This document shows positions 20,550-29,100 of a DNA stretch of 64,000 nt, one piece after another. Positions within the stretch are counted from its first letter, which is position 1. The number at the start of each line of letters is the position of its first letter. The notes beneath the pieces are model-generated. The model made no database searches. It was not told where the DNA came from and saw only the letters and a list, made by a program, of their open reading frames with translations. The stretch is from Cohnella algarum (GTDB lineage Bacteria > Bacillota > Bacilli > Paenibacillales > Paenibacillaceae). A program made the position numbers and the translations under genes. Where the stretch lies: contig NZ_JAFHKM010000002.1 in NCBI RefSeq assembly GCF_016937515.1, positions 1-64,000 on the forward strand. The letters run 5' to 3'.

Positions 20550-20897
20550 TCACGAAGACGTTGCCGCGCCGTACAGCTCCGCGTCGCGTTCAAGCAGCGC
20601 GCGAAGATCGTTCGTCGCCGGGCGCAGGTTCAGCAGCCCCTTGACCGGAATGGACGGCATATCGTCCTTCTGGAATTCCTCGCCCGAAAGGCGATACCCG
20701 TATTCGCGCATCAGCTTGTACATCCGGCAAAAAAGATCGGCCGCGCCGACCGCATCCTCCTCGGAATCGAACTCGGCCAGACGATTGCCGAATCCGAGCG
20801 GATTCGAACGGGATTGGATGCCGAGGTGGTACGATTCTTGCTGTTGACGGACGAGAATGTCGCAGCCGAAGCAATCGAGCTGGTAGATGACAGTCAT
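20550..20897 (-). CDS. Unknown 115-residue protein at the end of the sigB operon
   Basis: Begins MTVIYQLDCFGCDILV with a Cys-x2-Cys pair, is soluble, mixed alpha/beta in composition, and ends in an acidic helical tail. I do not recognise a family. The start at 20897 has AGGCGGTGG upstream. It lies 125 nt after sigB on the same strand and before the only good terminator, so it is probably co-transcribed with rsbV-rsbW-sigB. Bacillus cereus has an extra gene after sigB, but I see no basis for equating the two. Confidence 0.6.
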   Translation of the reverse strand: MTVIYQLDCFGCDILVRQQQESYHLGIQSRSNPLGFGNRLAEFDSEEDAVGAADLFCRMYKLMREYGYRLSGEEFQKDDMPSIPVKGLLNLRPATNDLRALLERDAELYGAATSS

Positions 20898-21022
20898 CGC
20901 GTCCACCGCCTTTTTAAGAGAATGTGTTGCGTATTCTCTATTACCCTGTCGGCGGAAATCGAAACAAGCCCCTTGCCGGGATTCGGCGGCTCCCGTCCAT
21001 CCTCGCCCGCCCTCGTCCGTCC

Positions 21023-21802
21023 TCACCCGTCCGGCGCTTCTCCGCCGGCGGAAAGCCACTTCTTCAGCTGATCGATCGCGCGCCGCTGAATGCGGGACAC
21101 GCTCATTTGGGAGACGCCCAATTGCTCGGCCACGAATCGCTGGGAGTAGCCCTGCTCGTATAATAGCAGAAGCACCTTCCGCTCTTCGGGCTTCAGCCGG
21201 TCCATCGCCTTGTCCAGCACCAGCTTGCGGTCGACTTCCGCGTAGTCGTCGGACGGCACGCCGATCATCTCGCCCAGCGTCGCGCCGTTTTCGTCGTCGG
21301 ATACCGGCGTATCCAGCGAAACGTAATGGTACAGCTCCCGTCCGGCCAGCACTTCCAACGTCTCCTCCAGGCTCATGTCCATGCGCTCGGCAATTTCCGG
21401 AACGCTCGGCGAGCGCTCCAGCTCCATCGTCAGCTCGTCGATCGCGCGCTGCAGATTGAGCCCTTTTTCCTTGATTCTGCGCGGCACCTGGACATACCAC
21501 GACTTGTCCCGCAAATAATTTTTCATCTGGCCGACCATGCTCTTCATCGCGTAAGGCTCGAAGGGCATGCCAAAGCCCGGATCGAACTGCTTGAGCAGCC
21601 GGAACAGCGACATCCGCCCCACCTGAATGAGATCCTCCTGAAGATCCGGTCGGTTGCGGGATATTTTATGGGCGGCCATGCGGACGAGCGGATCGTACTC
21701 GCGCACCAGTTCGTCCGCAAGTTCCCTGGAGTCGGTTTGCTGATAGCGGAATATTTTCTCCATCGCGTCGTCGGGCAGACGCGCGTTTGGAGTTACGCTC
21801 AT
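21023..21802 (-). CDS. sigB: RNA polymerase sigma factor SigB
   Basis: A 259-residue SigB/SigF/SigG-type sigma factor, the master regulator of the general stress response. Region 2 is seen in EYDPLVRMAAHKISRN and DLIQVGRMSLFRLLKQFDP, with PFEPYAMKSMVGQMKNYLRD following. Region 3 contains ERSPSVPEIAERMDMS. Region 4 ends with LLLYEQGYSQRFVAEQLGVS and SVSRIQRRAIDQLKKWL, the -35-binding helix-turn-helix. The ATG overlaps the rsbW stop (ATGA), so production is coupled to its anti-sigma factor. The likely autoregulatory promoter is at 22659-22684. Confidence 0.95.
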   Translation of the reverse strand: MSVTPNARLPDDAMEKIFRYQQTDSRELADELVREYDPLVRMAAHKISRNRPDLQEDLIQVGRMSLFRLLKQFDPGFGMPFEPYAMKSMVGQMKNYLRDKSWYVQVPRRIKEKGLNLQRAIDELTMELERSPSVPEIAERMDMSLEETLEVLAGRELYHYVSLDTPVSDDENGATLGEMIGVPSDDYAEVDRKLVLDKAMDRLKPEERKVLLLLYEQGYSQRFVAEQLGVSQMSVSRIQRRAIDQLKKWLSAGGEAPDG

Positions 21803-22272
21803 ACGGTTTCGGCCCTTGCCGCGTTTCGTTTTTTGGTCAAGGTGACGACCGTTCCGAAATCCTGCCGCACTTCCACCTCATCCATTAAAGCTTGCATGAG
21901 ATAAAGTCCCAATCCGCCCGACTGGATTTCCTCGATGGACTTCCCGTGGAGGTTGGAAGTGCGCATGTCCCCGGCAGGCTCGAAGCTGGCGCCGTTATCG
22001 CGAACGACGATTTGCAAATGCTCCTCTGCTGTATGAAAATCGAGCTGGATCGTACCCTGGCGCCCATCGGAATAGGCGTGCAGCACGACGTTGTTGCAGG
22101 CTTCGGACACCGCCACCTTCATATCCTCGATATCTTCGTAGGAAAAATCGAGCTTGGCGGCGATACCGTACAGCGTCAAACGAACCAAATCCACGAACTC
22201 GGGCTTGGCCGGTACCGTCAGCGTCACAAGCGCATCGTTCATCATCGCTTCGTTCTCACCATTCCTTTTCAT
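21799..22272 (-). CDS. rsbW: RsbW anti-sigma factor / serine kinase
   Basis: About 157 residues, a GHKL-fold kinase that binds and holds SigB inactive, and phosphorylates RsbV on serine. The N box is in VSEACNNVVLHAY, the G1 box in VVRDNGASFEPAG, and the G2 region in SGGLGLYLMQALMDEV. The gene starts 6 nt after rsbV and overlaps sigB by 4 nt, the classical rsbV-rsbW-sigB order. The start could also be the Met pair at residue 10-11, since no strong ribosome site separates the two options. Confidence 0.95.
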   Translation of the reverse strand: MKRNGENEAMMNDALVTLTVPAKPEFVDLVRLTLYGIAAKLDFSYEDIEDMKVAVSEACNNVVLHAYSDGRQGTIQLDFHTAEEHLQIVVRDNGASFEPAGDMRTSNLHGKSIEEIQSGGLGLYLMQALMDEVEVRQDFGTVVTLTKKRNAARAETV

Positions 22273-22278
22273 CGTCCG

Positions 22279-22623
22279 TTAATTTCGTTCGGTGCCTTCG
22301 GCCGTTGCCGCGGCGGTCAAGAAAGAGGTCATCCCGGTAATATCGAAAAGCTTGAGAATGTGCGCGGGGACTTCCTCCACCCCGAACGCCGCTCCGCGCG
22401 CATGGCGCGCCTTGACGATGCCGATCAGGATTCCGATGCCGGTGCTGTCGATATACTTCAGCTCCCGCAAATTCAACGTCAATCTGCGATCCGCAAGCGG
22501 GAGAAGCGGCTCCATCGCCGCCCGCATCCGCGAAGCGACTTCCAGATCCAATTCGCCCGCTAGGAAAACGACGGTTTCCGCCGCGCGGCTTTCCGTCCGG
22601 AAACTCAATTTATCGGTTGGCAT
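22279..22623 (-). CDS. rsbV: RsbV anti-anti-sigma factor
   Basis: A 114-residue STAS-domain protein. When dephosphorylated it binds RsbW and frees SigB. The conserved phosphorylatable serine is in LKYIDSTGIGILIGIVK. The start at 22623 is preceded by AAAGGGG. It is the first gene after the SigB-type promoter at 22659-22684 and is separated from rsbM by only that promoter. Confidence 0.95.
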   Translation of the reverse strand: MPTDKLSFRTESRAAETVVFLAGELDLEVASRMRAAMEPLLPLADRRLTLNLRELKYIDSTGIGILIGIVKARHARGAAFGVEEVPAHILKLFDITGMTSFLTAAATAEGTERN

Positions 22624-22658
22624 GCGAATCCCCTTTCTGCAAACAAGATCGGTATTCC

Positions 22659-22684
22659 TTACCCTTATCCGCATCGTTTGAAAC
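22659..22684 (-). promoter_or_regulatory. SigB promoter of rsbV-rsbW-sigB
   Basis: On the minus strand GTTTCA (22679-22684), 14-nt spacer, GGGTAA (22659-22664). This matches the SigB consensus GTTTAA-N12-15-GGGTAT and implies positive autoregulation. Confidence 0.8.
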
Positions 22685-22700
22685 GTTTCGGTCCGAAACG

Positions 22701-23552
22701 TTACCCGATTTTCCGATACACGCGGAATTCGTCGTTCCACGTCTCGTATTTGTCCTCGTATTTCGTAAACGAAATCGATTCCTTTCCGCCGAGAATGAGG
22801 AAGCCTCCGTCCGCCAAACTTTCGTACAGCAATCGGTGGACGCGGTTGCGAAGCTCCGGATTAAAATAAATCATGACGTTTCGGCAAAAAATCGCATGGA
22901 ATTCGTTAAACGAGCGGTCGGTCACGAGATTGTGCTCGGCGAATACGATCCTTTCGTTCAAACGGCGCTTCAGCGTGAACCCGTCCTCCGGATCGCCGTC
23001 GACATACAACGCAAAATCGGCTTTTCCCCCGGACCTTTCGTAATTTTTCCTGTACTGCTCGTAACGGTCGCACGGGACGAGCCGGTCGCGGGCCGTTTTT
23101 AACGCCGCATGGTTGATGTCGGTAGCGTAAATGCGCGATTTGCTCAAAATGCCTTCTTCCTCCAGCAAAATCGCCATCGAATACGCCTCCTCGCCGGAAG
23201 CGCAGCCGGCGTGCCAAATTCGCGCAAAGGGGAGGCGGCCAAGCGCCGGAGCCAGTTTTTCCCGAATATACGCGAAAAGCCCCGGATCCCGAAACAGTTC
23301 CGTCACCGGAATGACCAGATCGGAAAGCAACCGGTCGAACGCCTCCCGATCGTGCAGCACTCTTTCCTGTAGCGCGGAGACCGTATTCAGTCGTTCCAGG
23401 CCGATCCGGTGCCAAATGCGCCTGCGCAGCGACGGAAACGCATAATGGCGAAAATCGTAGCCGTACGCGCGAAACAGGCCCTCCAGCAGCAGTTCGATTT
23501 CCAGCTTTTCCAATTGTTCGTCATATTCGGGCGCTATCCATGCTTCGTTCAT
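22701..23552 (-). CDS. rsbM: RsbM, CheR-type methyltransferase
   Basis: A 283-residue CheR-family SAM-dependent methyltransferase. It has the N-terminal helical CheR domain (FRHYAFPSLRRRIWHRIG), the SAM-binding HAGCASGEEAYSMAI, and FHAIFCRNVMIYFNP. In Bacillus cereus RsbM methylates the sensor kinase RsbK and restrains SigB activation. Here it overlaps the rsbK-like gene by 4 nt (ATGA), which strongly supports the same partnership. The longer open frame upstream lies inside the kinase gene and is a shadow. No CheA/CheB-type chemotaxis genes are nearby. Confidence 0.85.
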   Translation of the reverse strand: MNEAWIAPEYDEQLEKLEIELLLEGLFRAYGYDFRHYAFPSLRRRIWHRIGLERLNTVSALQERVLHDREAFDRLLSDLVIPVTELFRDPGLFAYIREKLAPALGRLPFARIWHAGCASGEEAYSMAILLEEEGILSKSRIYATDINHAALKTARDRLVPCDRYEQYRKNYERSGGKADFALYVDGDPEDGFTLKRRLNERIVFAEHNLVTDRSFNEFHAIFCRNVMIYFNPELRNRVHRLLYESLADGGFLILGGKESISFTKYEDKYETWNDEFRVYRKIG

Positions 23553-26512
23553 CGGGACAACCACACTTTCAGCAGGGACAATAATTGTTGAATTTGGACC
23601 GGCTTCGCCAGGTAATCGGAAGCTCCGGCTTCCAGACACTTGTTCCGGTCATCCTTCATCGCCTTCGCCGTCAGCGCGATGACGGGCAGCCCGCTCCATT
23701 TCGGATGCCGGCGAATGCTCGCCATCGCTTCGTACCCGTCCATCTCCGGCATCATCACGTCCATCAGCACGATATCGACGGACGGCCCGGTTTCCAGCAG
23801 CTCCAGCGCGGCGCGGCCGTTTTCCGCGGACAACACGTTGAGCCGGTGATGCTCGAGCAGGCTGGTCAGCGAATACAGATTGCGCTCGTCGTCGTCGACA
23901 AGCAGCACCGTTTTTCCGACAAATGCGGAATCCCCGGCATGTTTGCGCGCGGCGTCCGCCCGTTCCTCCTGCGGTTCGTCGGGCTGCGGCCCGGAATCGC
24001 GGCCAGCCGGCAGCGTTTCGGGTTCGCTCTCCGATCCGGAACGCTCCCGCCCCGCTTCGGGCTCGGACGGCGTCTCCGGCTTCCCGGCGCCCGGTTCCGC
24101 CGCCGCGGCGACAAAGGCAATGTTCGAATCGAGCAAGCTGTCCGAAATAGCCGTCTCCTGCCGTTCGGGACAGCGCTCCGGCAAAATCAGCGTAAAGACG
24201 CTGCCGCGGCCCGGCTCGCTCTCGAGCCGAATCGATCCGCCGAGCAAAACGGCCAGCTCCTTGCTGATCGTCAACCCCAGGCCGGTGCCGCCGAATTTCC
24301 GGCTCGTCGTCCCGTCCGCCTGGCGAAACGCTTCGAAAACAAGCTCGCGTTTGTCTTCCGGAATGCCGACGCCGGAATCCTCGACCGCGAACGCGACGAA
24401 CGGTCCTTCGGACCGGACCGCTTCCTCCGCCTCCGCCGGTTCGCACCTGCGGATATGAAGCCGGATGAAGCCGGACGGGGTGAACTTGAGCGCGTTGGAG
24501 AGCAAATTGCGCAAAATTTGCTTCAGCCGATGGCCGTCCGTATACAGCACGGAAGGGACGTCGTCGTCGGTGAGGACGGCAAATTCGAGCCCTTTTTTCG
24601 CCGCGATCGATTCGTACGTATGCCTGAGATTCGTCGTAATATCCTCCAGCAGCGTCGGCTCGGGCTGAACGTCCATCTTGCCGGCGTCGACTTTGGCCAA
24701 ATCGAGAATTTCGTCGATCATTTTCAGCAAATCGTTGCTGGACGAGTGGATCGTCTGGATGAAGTTGAGCTGTTTGTCGGTCAGATTGCCCTCGTTGTTC
24801 TCCTCCAAAAACTGCGCCAAAATGATCATGCTGTTTAGCGGCGTCCGCAGCTCGTGCGACATGTTCGCCAAAAACTCGGATTTGTATTGCGACGCCAGCG
24901 CAAGCTGGAGCGCCTGGCGCTCCAGTTCCGCGTTCGCCTTCGCGACCTCGCGGCTTTTGCTTTCGGTCTGCCGGTTTTGCTCCTCGAGAGCCAGCGTTTT
25001 GACGGTCAGCTCCTGATTCGTATGCTCCAGTTCCTCCTGCTGCCGCTGCAGCCGCTCCTCCGAGCGCTTCAGCCGTGTCGTGTGCCCCTCCAGCTTTTCG
25101 TTCGTTTGCCGAAGCTCCTCCTGCTGGGAAATCAGCTCCTCCGACTGGGCCTGAAGCTCCTCGGCCAGCGCCTGGGACTCCCGGAGCAGCTCCTCCACTC
25201 GCTGGCGCGAACGAATATTGGCCACGATGTAGGCGAATTTTTCGCAAAGCTTCTCCAGTAAATCCCGCTCGCTCATGGCCGCTGGGCGCAAGTAAGCCAA
25301 TTCGATGACGCCGATCGGCTGCCGGTTGAACAGGATCGGATGCAGGAGCAGTTGAACGGGCTCGGCTTCTCCCAATCCCGAGCGAATGCGCACGTACCCG
25401 CTCGGCACCGGCTCGACCGCGATCGGCTTGCCCGACATGACGGCTTGTCCGAGCAAGCCTTCTCCCGTGCGGAACGCGAAGTCCTTCGCGACCGGCTCGG
25501 CGTCCGGATCGTTCAGCGCGTAAGCTCCCGCCAGCGAATAAAGGCCGCCGCCAGCTTCCTCCCGCAAATAAACGGCGCCGTAAGACGCCCCCAGAACGGG
25601 CGCGAACTCATGGATAAACGATTGGGCGACCGACCTGGCATCCGAAAAGTCCTTGAGCAGCTCCGTCGTGCGGGCCAATTGGCCGTCGAGCCAAGCCTGC
25701 TGCTCTTTGGCTTCCGCGTACAGCCGCTCCCGGTCTTTCTGAATTTGCAGGTCCATGGCGATGCGCTTGAACAGCTGCGCAAGCTCTCCCAGCTCGTCGT
25801 TTCTTTTGATTTCGATTCGCGAGAACCCCCGAAGCCGGCCTTGCCCGAACTTGCGGGCCATCAGGCCAAGCAAATTCAAGCCCCTCGTAATCTGCGGGAA
25901 AATCCACAGCATGACGCCAAAGCCCGCGAGGATGCCGGCGACCGTCAAGCCGCCCACCAGCCGGATGGAGTCGTTGTACAGCTCTTCCGTCCGCGCCTGT
26001 TCTTCCTCCATCGTCATCTGCTCGAACGTGACGAGCGAATCGAGCGATTTCACGACGTTTTCCTGAAGGAGCCTGCCCTGGCTTTTTTGCAAGGATAACG
26101 CTTCCTCGTATTGGCCCTGATCGACAAGCAAAGCGAACCGCTTCAAAAAATCGACGTACCGGCCGCTTTCATGGCTTACCGCGTCCACGAGCTGCCGCTC
26201 CTCCGGGCTGAACGACTTGCCGCGAAACGCTTCCAGCTCCGCGGAGTAGGTTTCCGTCTGCCGGTTAAGCTCCTCGACCGCGTACACGTCGCTGTCCAGC
26301 ATGTTGAGCAGAACGTTGTTGACCGAATTGCCGGCGGAGTCGATGCCGCTGCGCAAGTCGATCGCATCGCGGACTTTGATGAATTGATCGTCGTAAAATC
26401 GGACCAGCCGGTCGTTCATCCGGCTCAGCCGGTCGTAACCGAACGATGTGATTCCGACGAGCAGGACGAGCAAAATGCCGAACCCGACGATGAGCCTCGT
26501 TTTGATTTTCAC
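23549..26512 (-). CDS. rsbK: RsbK, membrane hybrid histidine kinase
   Basis: 987 residues, intact. Membrane helix 1 (about 7-25), an extracytoplasmic helical sensor domain to about 183, membrane helix 2 (about 184-206), HAMP, GAF (about 290-430), a long Glu/Gln-rich coiled coil (about 445-545), HisKA with His553 in ANMSHELRTPLN, HATPase (DSGVGIP, GTGLGLTIS), an acidic Pro/Glu linker, and a receiver domain with Asp918 in VLMDVMMPEMDG. This matches RsbK, which feeds stress signals through phosphotransfer to the RsbY phosphatase. GTG start 26512 overlaps the rsbY stop (GTGA), and its own stop overlaps rsbM. Confidence 0.85.
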   Translation of the reverse strand: MKIKTRLIVGFGILLVLLVGITSFGYDRLSRMNDRLVRFYDDQFIKVRDAIDLRSGIDSAGNSVNNVLLNMLDSDVYAVEELNRQTETYSAELEAFRGKSFSPEERQLVDAVSHESGRYVDFLKRFALLVDQGQYEEALSLQKSQGRLLQENVVKSLDSLVTFEQMTMEEEQARTEELYNDSIRLVGGLTVAGILAGFGVMLWIFPQITRGLNLLGLMARKFGQGRLRGFSRIEIKRNDELGELAQLFKRIAMDLQIQKDRERLYAEAKEQQAWLDGQLARTTELLKDFSDARSVAQSFIHEFAPVLGASYGAVYLREEAGGGLYSLAGAYALNDPDAEPVAKDFAFRTGEGLLGQAVMSGKPIAVEPVPSGYVRIRSGLGEAEPVQLLLHPILFNRQPIGVIELAYLRPAAMSERDLLEKLCEKFAYIVANIRSRQRVEELLRESQALAEELQAQSEELISQQEELRQTNEKLEGHTTRLKRSEERLQRQQEELEHTNQELTVKTLALEEQNRQTESKSREVAKANAELERQALQLALASQYKSEFLANMSHELRTPLNSMIILAQFLEENNEGNLTDKQLNFIQTIHSSSNDLLKMIDEILDLAKVDAGKMDVQPEPTLLEDITTNLRHTYESIAAKKGLEFAVLTDDDVPSVLYTDGHRLKQILRNLLSNALKFTPSGFIRLHIRRCEPAEAEEAVRSEGPFVAFAVEDSGVGIPEDKRELVFEAFRQADGTTSRKFGGTGLGLTISKELAVLLGGSIRLESEPGRGSVFTLILPERCPERQETAISDSLLDSNIAFVAAAAEPGAGKPETPSEPEAGRERSGSESEPETLPAGRDSGPQPDEPQEERADAARKHAGDSAFVGKTVLLVDDDERNLYSLTSLLEHHRLNVLSAENGRAALELLETGPSVDIVLMDVMMPEMDGYEAMASIRRHPKWSGLPVIALTAKAMKDDRNKCLEAGASDYLAKPVQIQQLLSLLKVWLSR

Positions 26513-27669
26513 GCTGTCTCGGCCACCCCTTTCACGTCCACGCGCACGAGACAGCGGTCGTCGGGACGCTTGTCCAGCGAACCCAGCACGAGCAGCTCTT
26601 CGAGCGCTTCCTCATCCTCGCCGGACCGTGCGAGCCGCTCGATCAGGGCGTTCGTCTTCTCCTCCGCATCCCCGGGAAACAAATCCATCAGTCCGTCGGT
26701 ATACAAGTAAATCGTATCTCCGGGCTCCAGCCGCACCTTTTCGGAACGGATAGCCAAATTCTCGAAAACGCCTACGGGGGGACAAGTCGCCCCGAGCCGC
26801 TCCACTCTCCTGCCTCCGCGGCGAACGACGAGTCCGGGGGGATGCCCCGCATTCACGCATTCGACCGTTCCTTCCCTCAAGTCGATCCACGCGCAAATGC
26901 CGGTGCTGTAGTATTGAACGAGCTCGTTCCCGTACCGAAGCTGCATCAGCCGGCGATTCGCTTCCCCGACGATCCGCTCGGGACGGATTTGGGCATGCAT
27001 CGCTTCCTTCAAAACGGACGCGGTGAACATGCTGATTAGCGACGAGGAAATGCCGTGCCCCATCGCATCCATCACCGCGATCATGACCCGGTGAGAGTCC
27101 AGGACGTGCCACGCGTACAAATCGCCCGCCAGCTCCTCCGACGCGCGAAAATACGACCGGATCCGGTACGCTTCCTCGTCGACGCCGGCCGGAAACACCG
27201 CTTCCTGCACCTGCCGGGCCAAATTCAGCTCCTCCCGCAGGCGCAAATCCCGCTCCTTGTGCCAATCGAGCTCCCGCTTCAGCCGGAGCGCCGAGCGAAT
27301 CCGCGCCAGCAGCTCGATTTTATTGATCGGCTTGGTGACGTAATCGTTCGCCCCCGCGTCCAAAGCCTCCGCCAGCTTTCGCGAATCGCCGATCGCCGTC
27401 ACGATGATGACCGGGATGTCGCGCAGCCGTTCGTCGCTTTGCAGCATGCGGCAGGCCTCGATTCCGTCGACGGCCGGCATCATCAAATCCAGCAGGATCA
27501 AGTCGATCGAACGCGGCGGCGCGCCTCCTTCTTCAGGGGTGCCGCGCAGGATCCGCAGCATCTCCTCGGCCGACTGCGCGCATTCCACTTCCTCGTATCC
27601 GGAACGCTTCAGCATTTCTTCTACGACCATCACATTCATCGGGTTATCGTCGACGACCAATATGCTCAT
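26509..27669 (-). CDS. rsbY: RsbY, receiver-PP2C phosphatase activating SigB
   Basis: 386 residues. The N-terminal receiver (ILVVDDNPMNV; phospho-acceptor Asp in LILLDLMMPAVDG; Lys in YVTKPINKIEL) is joined by a helical linker to a SpoIIE/PP2C serine phosphatase domain with metal-binding acidic residues in GDLYAW, VMDAMGHG, LYTDGLMD and RPDDRC. RsbY-type proteins dephosphorylate RsbV and so release SigB. The ATG at 27669 (MSILVVDD) is chosen because GAGGAG lies about 12 nt upstream and the receiver begins there; an ATG at 27702 is possible. First gene of rsbY-rsbK-rsbM. Confidence 0.88.
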   Translation of the reverse strand: MSILVVDDNPMNVMVVEEMLKRSGYEEVECAQSAEEMLRILRGTPEEGGAPPRSIDLILLDLMMPAVDGIEACRMLQSDERLRDIPVIIVTAIGDSRKLAEALDAGANDYVTKPINKIELLARIRSALRLKRELDWHKERDLRLREELNLARQVQEAVFPAGVDEEAYRIRSYFRASEELAGDLYAWHVLDSHRVMIAVMDAMGHGISSSLISMFTASVLKEAMHAQIRPERIVGEANRRLMQLRYGNELVQYYSTGICAWIDLREGTVECVNAGHPPGLVVRRGGRRVERLGATCPPVGVFENLAIRSEKVRLEPGDTIYLYTDGLMDLFPGDAEEKTNALIERLARSGEDEEALEELLVLGSLDKRPDDRCLVRVDVKGVAETA

Positions 27670-27800
27670 AAGAGTTTTCGGCTCCTCTTTGCTTTTGTCC
27701 ATTGTAACATGACCATGATACCGACCGTTATATCGACCGCGATATCGCAACGTGCGCGGGGCAGTCCGCTTCATCCATGCGCAACGGCACACGGCAATAA

Positions 27801-27826
27801 GGAATGGGCGCTGGGCGCTCCATTCC
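27801..27826 (-). terminator. Possible terminator of the YflT-like gene
   Basis: GGAATGG (27801-27807) pairs with CCATTCC (27820-27826). On the minus strand TTATTG follows. Weak candidate in the 190-nt gap before rsbY. Confidence 0.4.
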
Positions 27827-27859
27827 TTGCTCCCGTGTGCCGGCGCCGGCTATGCCGGG

Positions 27860-28183
27860 TCAACGTTTCGCCATAACGAGCACTTTGCCCCGGTCCAGTT
27901 CGGCTTCGACCCGGTCGGCTTCCATGCTGTCGAAGCCCATCGCCTCGATTTTGCTGCGAAGCTCGTCGCCCCGGGACCGGAACAAATTGGCCACGGATTG
28001 AAGCACGCCTTCCTCCGAGGCTCCGATCGTGTTCGCGTCCGCGGCGTTCGCCAGCCGGTCCGTCCGCTCCGTCTCGTGCGCCAGCACGTAAATTTCTTCT
28101 CCCGCGTACCCTTGGCGCCGCAGCTCGTTGACGGCGTCAAACGCCTCAAGCCCGTTATCCACCAGTTTCGCATAAGCTTTCAT
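27860..28183 (-). CDS. General stress protein of the 17M/YflT type
   Basis: A 107-residue soluble protein. The N-terminus (YAKLVDNGLEAFDAVNELRR, then GYAGEEIYVLAHE) is characteristic of the YflT-like domain found in SigB-controlled general stress protein 17M. The middle contains the typical SVANLFRSRGDELR segment. The start at 28183 has AAAGGAGG. A strong SigB-type promoter at 28225-28250 lies 42 nt upstream, inside the end of the preceding gene. Biochemical function is unknown even in Bacillus. Confidence 0.82.
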   Translation of the reverse strand: MKAYAKLVDNGLEAFDAVNELRRQGYAGEEIYVLAHETERTDRLANAADANTIGASEEGVLQSVANLFRSRGDELRSKIEAMGFDSMEADRVEAELDRGKVLVMAKR

Positions 28184-28213
28184 GTCGCTTCCTCCTTTGC
28201 ATCCTGATTGGCT

Positions 28214-28689
28214 TCATTCTTTTACTACCCGCTTGTCCTTGCCTTGAAACAATTCCGCCGCCTGCTTGATCGTGCCGGCCGCCTTCGCTCCGAGCTGCGC
28301 CCATTCCATCCACCGCCCCCGCCGTCGGGCCGTCGTTCGATCGCGGCCGCCTGCCTCCGAACGGCGCCCGACAAGCTGGCGGCGATTTGCCTGGCCGCGT
28401 CGGTCGTCTCCCGCACCGCCGCTCCGGCGTCGCGGGCCGCGCGGAACAAGCCGTCGGCGGAATGAAGCTTATTTCGGATGTCGGCGGAAATTTCGTTCGC
28501 GTTTTCGGCAAGCCGCTCTACTTTTCCTTGCAGGGCTTCGATCGTTTCGTCCGCTTGTTTCAGCGTCGTTTTCGCGGATTCGAGCGTCTGCCTGGCCGCA
28601 AGCAGCGTTTTGATCAATACCAGACTCAACGCAGCGAAGCTCAGGGCGACCAGCGCGGCGCTCAACGCATATACGATTTGGGTATTCAT
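28214..28689 (-). CDS. DUF948-type membrane protein (one frameshift)
   Basis: About 158 residues. An N-terminal membrane helix ([20 protein letters not shown]) is followed by a long coiled-coil helix ([20 protein letters not shown], then [17 protein letters not shown]), as in DUF948 proteins of Firmicutes, several of which are stress-induced. The start at 28689 follows GGAGAG. The frame is lost at a C run (28316-28320); one extra base restores [18 protein letters not shown] and a stop at 28214-28216. A SigB-type promoter lies upstream (28769-28794). Confidence 0.72.
28225..28250 (-). promoter_or_regulatory. SigB promoter of the YflT-like gene
   Basis: On the minus strand GTTTCA (28245-28250), 14-nt spacer, GGGTAG (28225-28230). 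It is embedded in the last codons of the DUF948-type gene. Confidence 0.75.
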
Positions 28690-28768
28690 CGCGCTCTCTC
28701 CTTTTCTTCCTTTTCTTTTCGGGTGCGTGGTACGTGCGTTACGGGCGTCGGAACGCCTTACGATCGGA

Positions 28769-28794
28769 TTACCCCCTTTCGAAAAAATGAAAAC
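28769..28794 (-). promoter_or_regulatory. SigB promoter of the DUF948-type gene
   Basis: On the minus strand GTTTTC (28789-28794), 14-nt spacer, GGGTAA (28769-28774), about 80 nt before the start codon. Confidence 0.7.
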
Positions 28795-28807
28795 GGCGAG
28801 CCGGGAT

Positions 28808-28834
28808 GTTTCAGCCGCTCGCCATGCCGGGTAC
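28808..28834 (+). promoter_or_regulatory. SigB promoter of the DUF1328-type gene
   Basis: GTTTCA (28808-28813), 15-nt spacer, GGGTAC (28829-28834). It is divergent from, and only 14 nt away from, the minus-strand SigB promoter. Confidence 0.6.
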
Positions 28835-28902
28835 ATATTCGTTATCGAGGTCCGAAAGGCCTAAACGGCAGGCCGGACCGAAACGCAAAGGAGGAATTCA
28901 TC

Positions 28903-29067
28903 ATGCTGTATTGGGCTTTCGTCTTTTTGATCATCGCCATTGTCGCCGCCATCTTCGGATTCGGAGGCATCGTCGCCGCAGCGACCGGAATCGCGAAAGT
29001 GCTGTTTGTCGTCTTTCTCGTACTGTTCGTTCTATCGCTTATTTTCGGCAGACGCCGCAACGTCTGA
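28903..29067 (+). CDS. DUF1328-type small membrane protein
   Basis: 54 residues, almost entirely two hydrophobic helices ([20 protein letters not shown] and [20 protein letters not shown]) ending in RRRNV. This is the DUF1328/YtjA-like pattern of small envelope-stress proteins. The start at 28903 is fixed by AAAGGAGG 8 nt upstream. It has a SigB-type promoter at 28808-28834 and is followed after 33 nt by the glycosyltransferase gene on the same strand, which could be co-transcribed. Confidence 0.8.
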   Translation: MLYWAFVFLIIAIVAAIFGFGGIVAAATGIAKVLFVVFLVLFVLSLIFGRRRNV

Positions 29068-29100
29068 TCGGTTACCCTACTTTTCCCGGAGGTGCTTCAA

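Noticed and set aside
19561..20553. A 330-codon open frame on the minus strand across array 2
   Set aside because: It is antisense to ytxH, the 52-nt repeat shifts frame every copy, and all frames stay open simply because the repeat lacks stop triplets on that strand.
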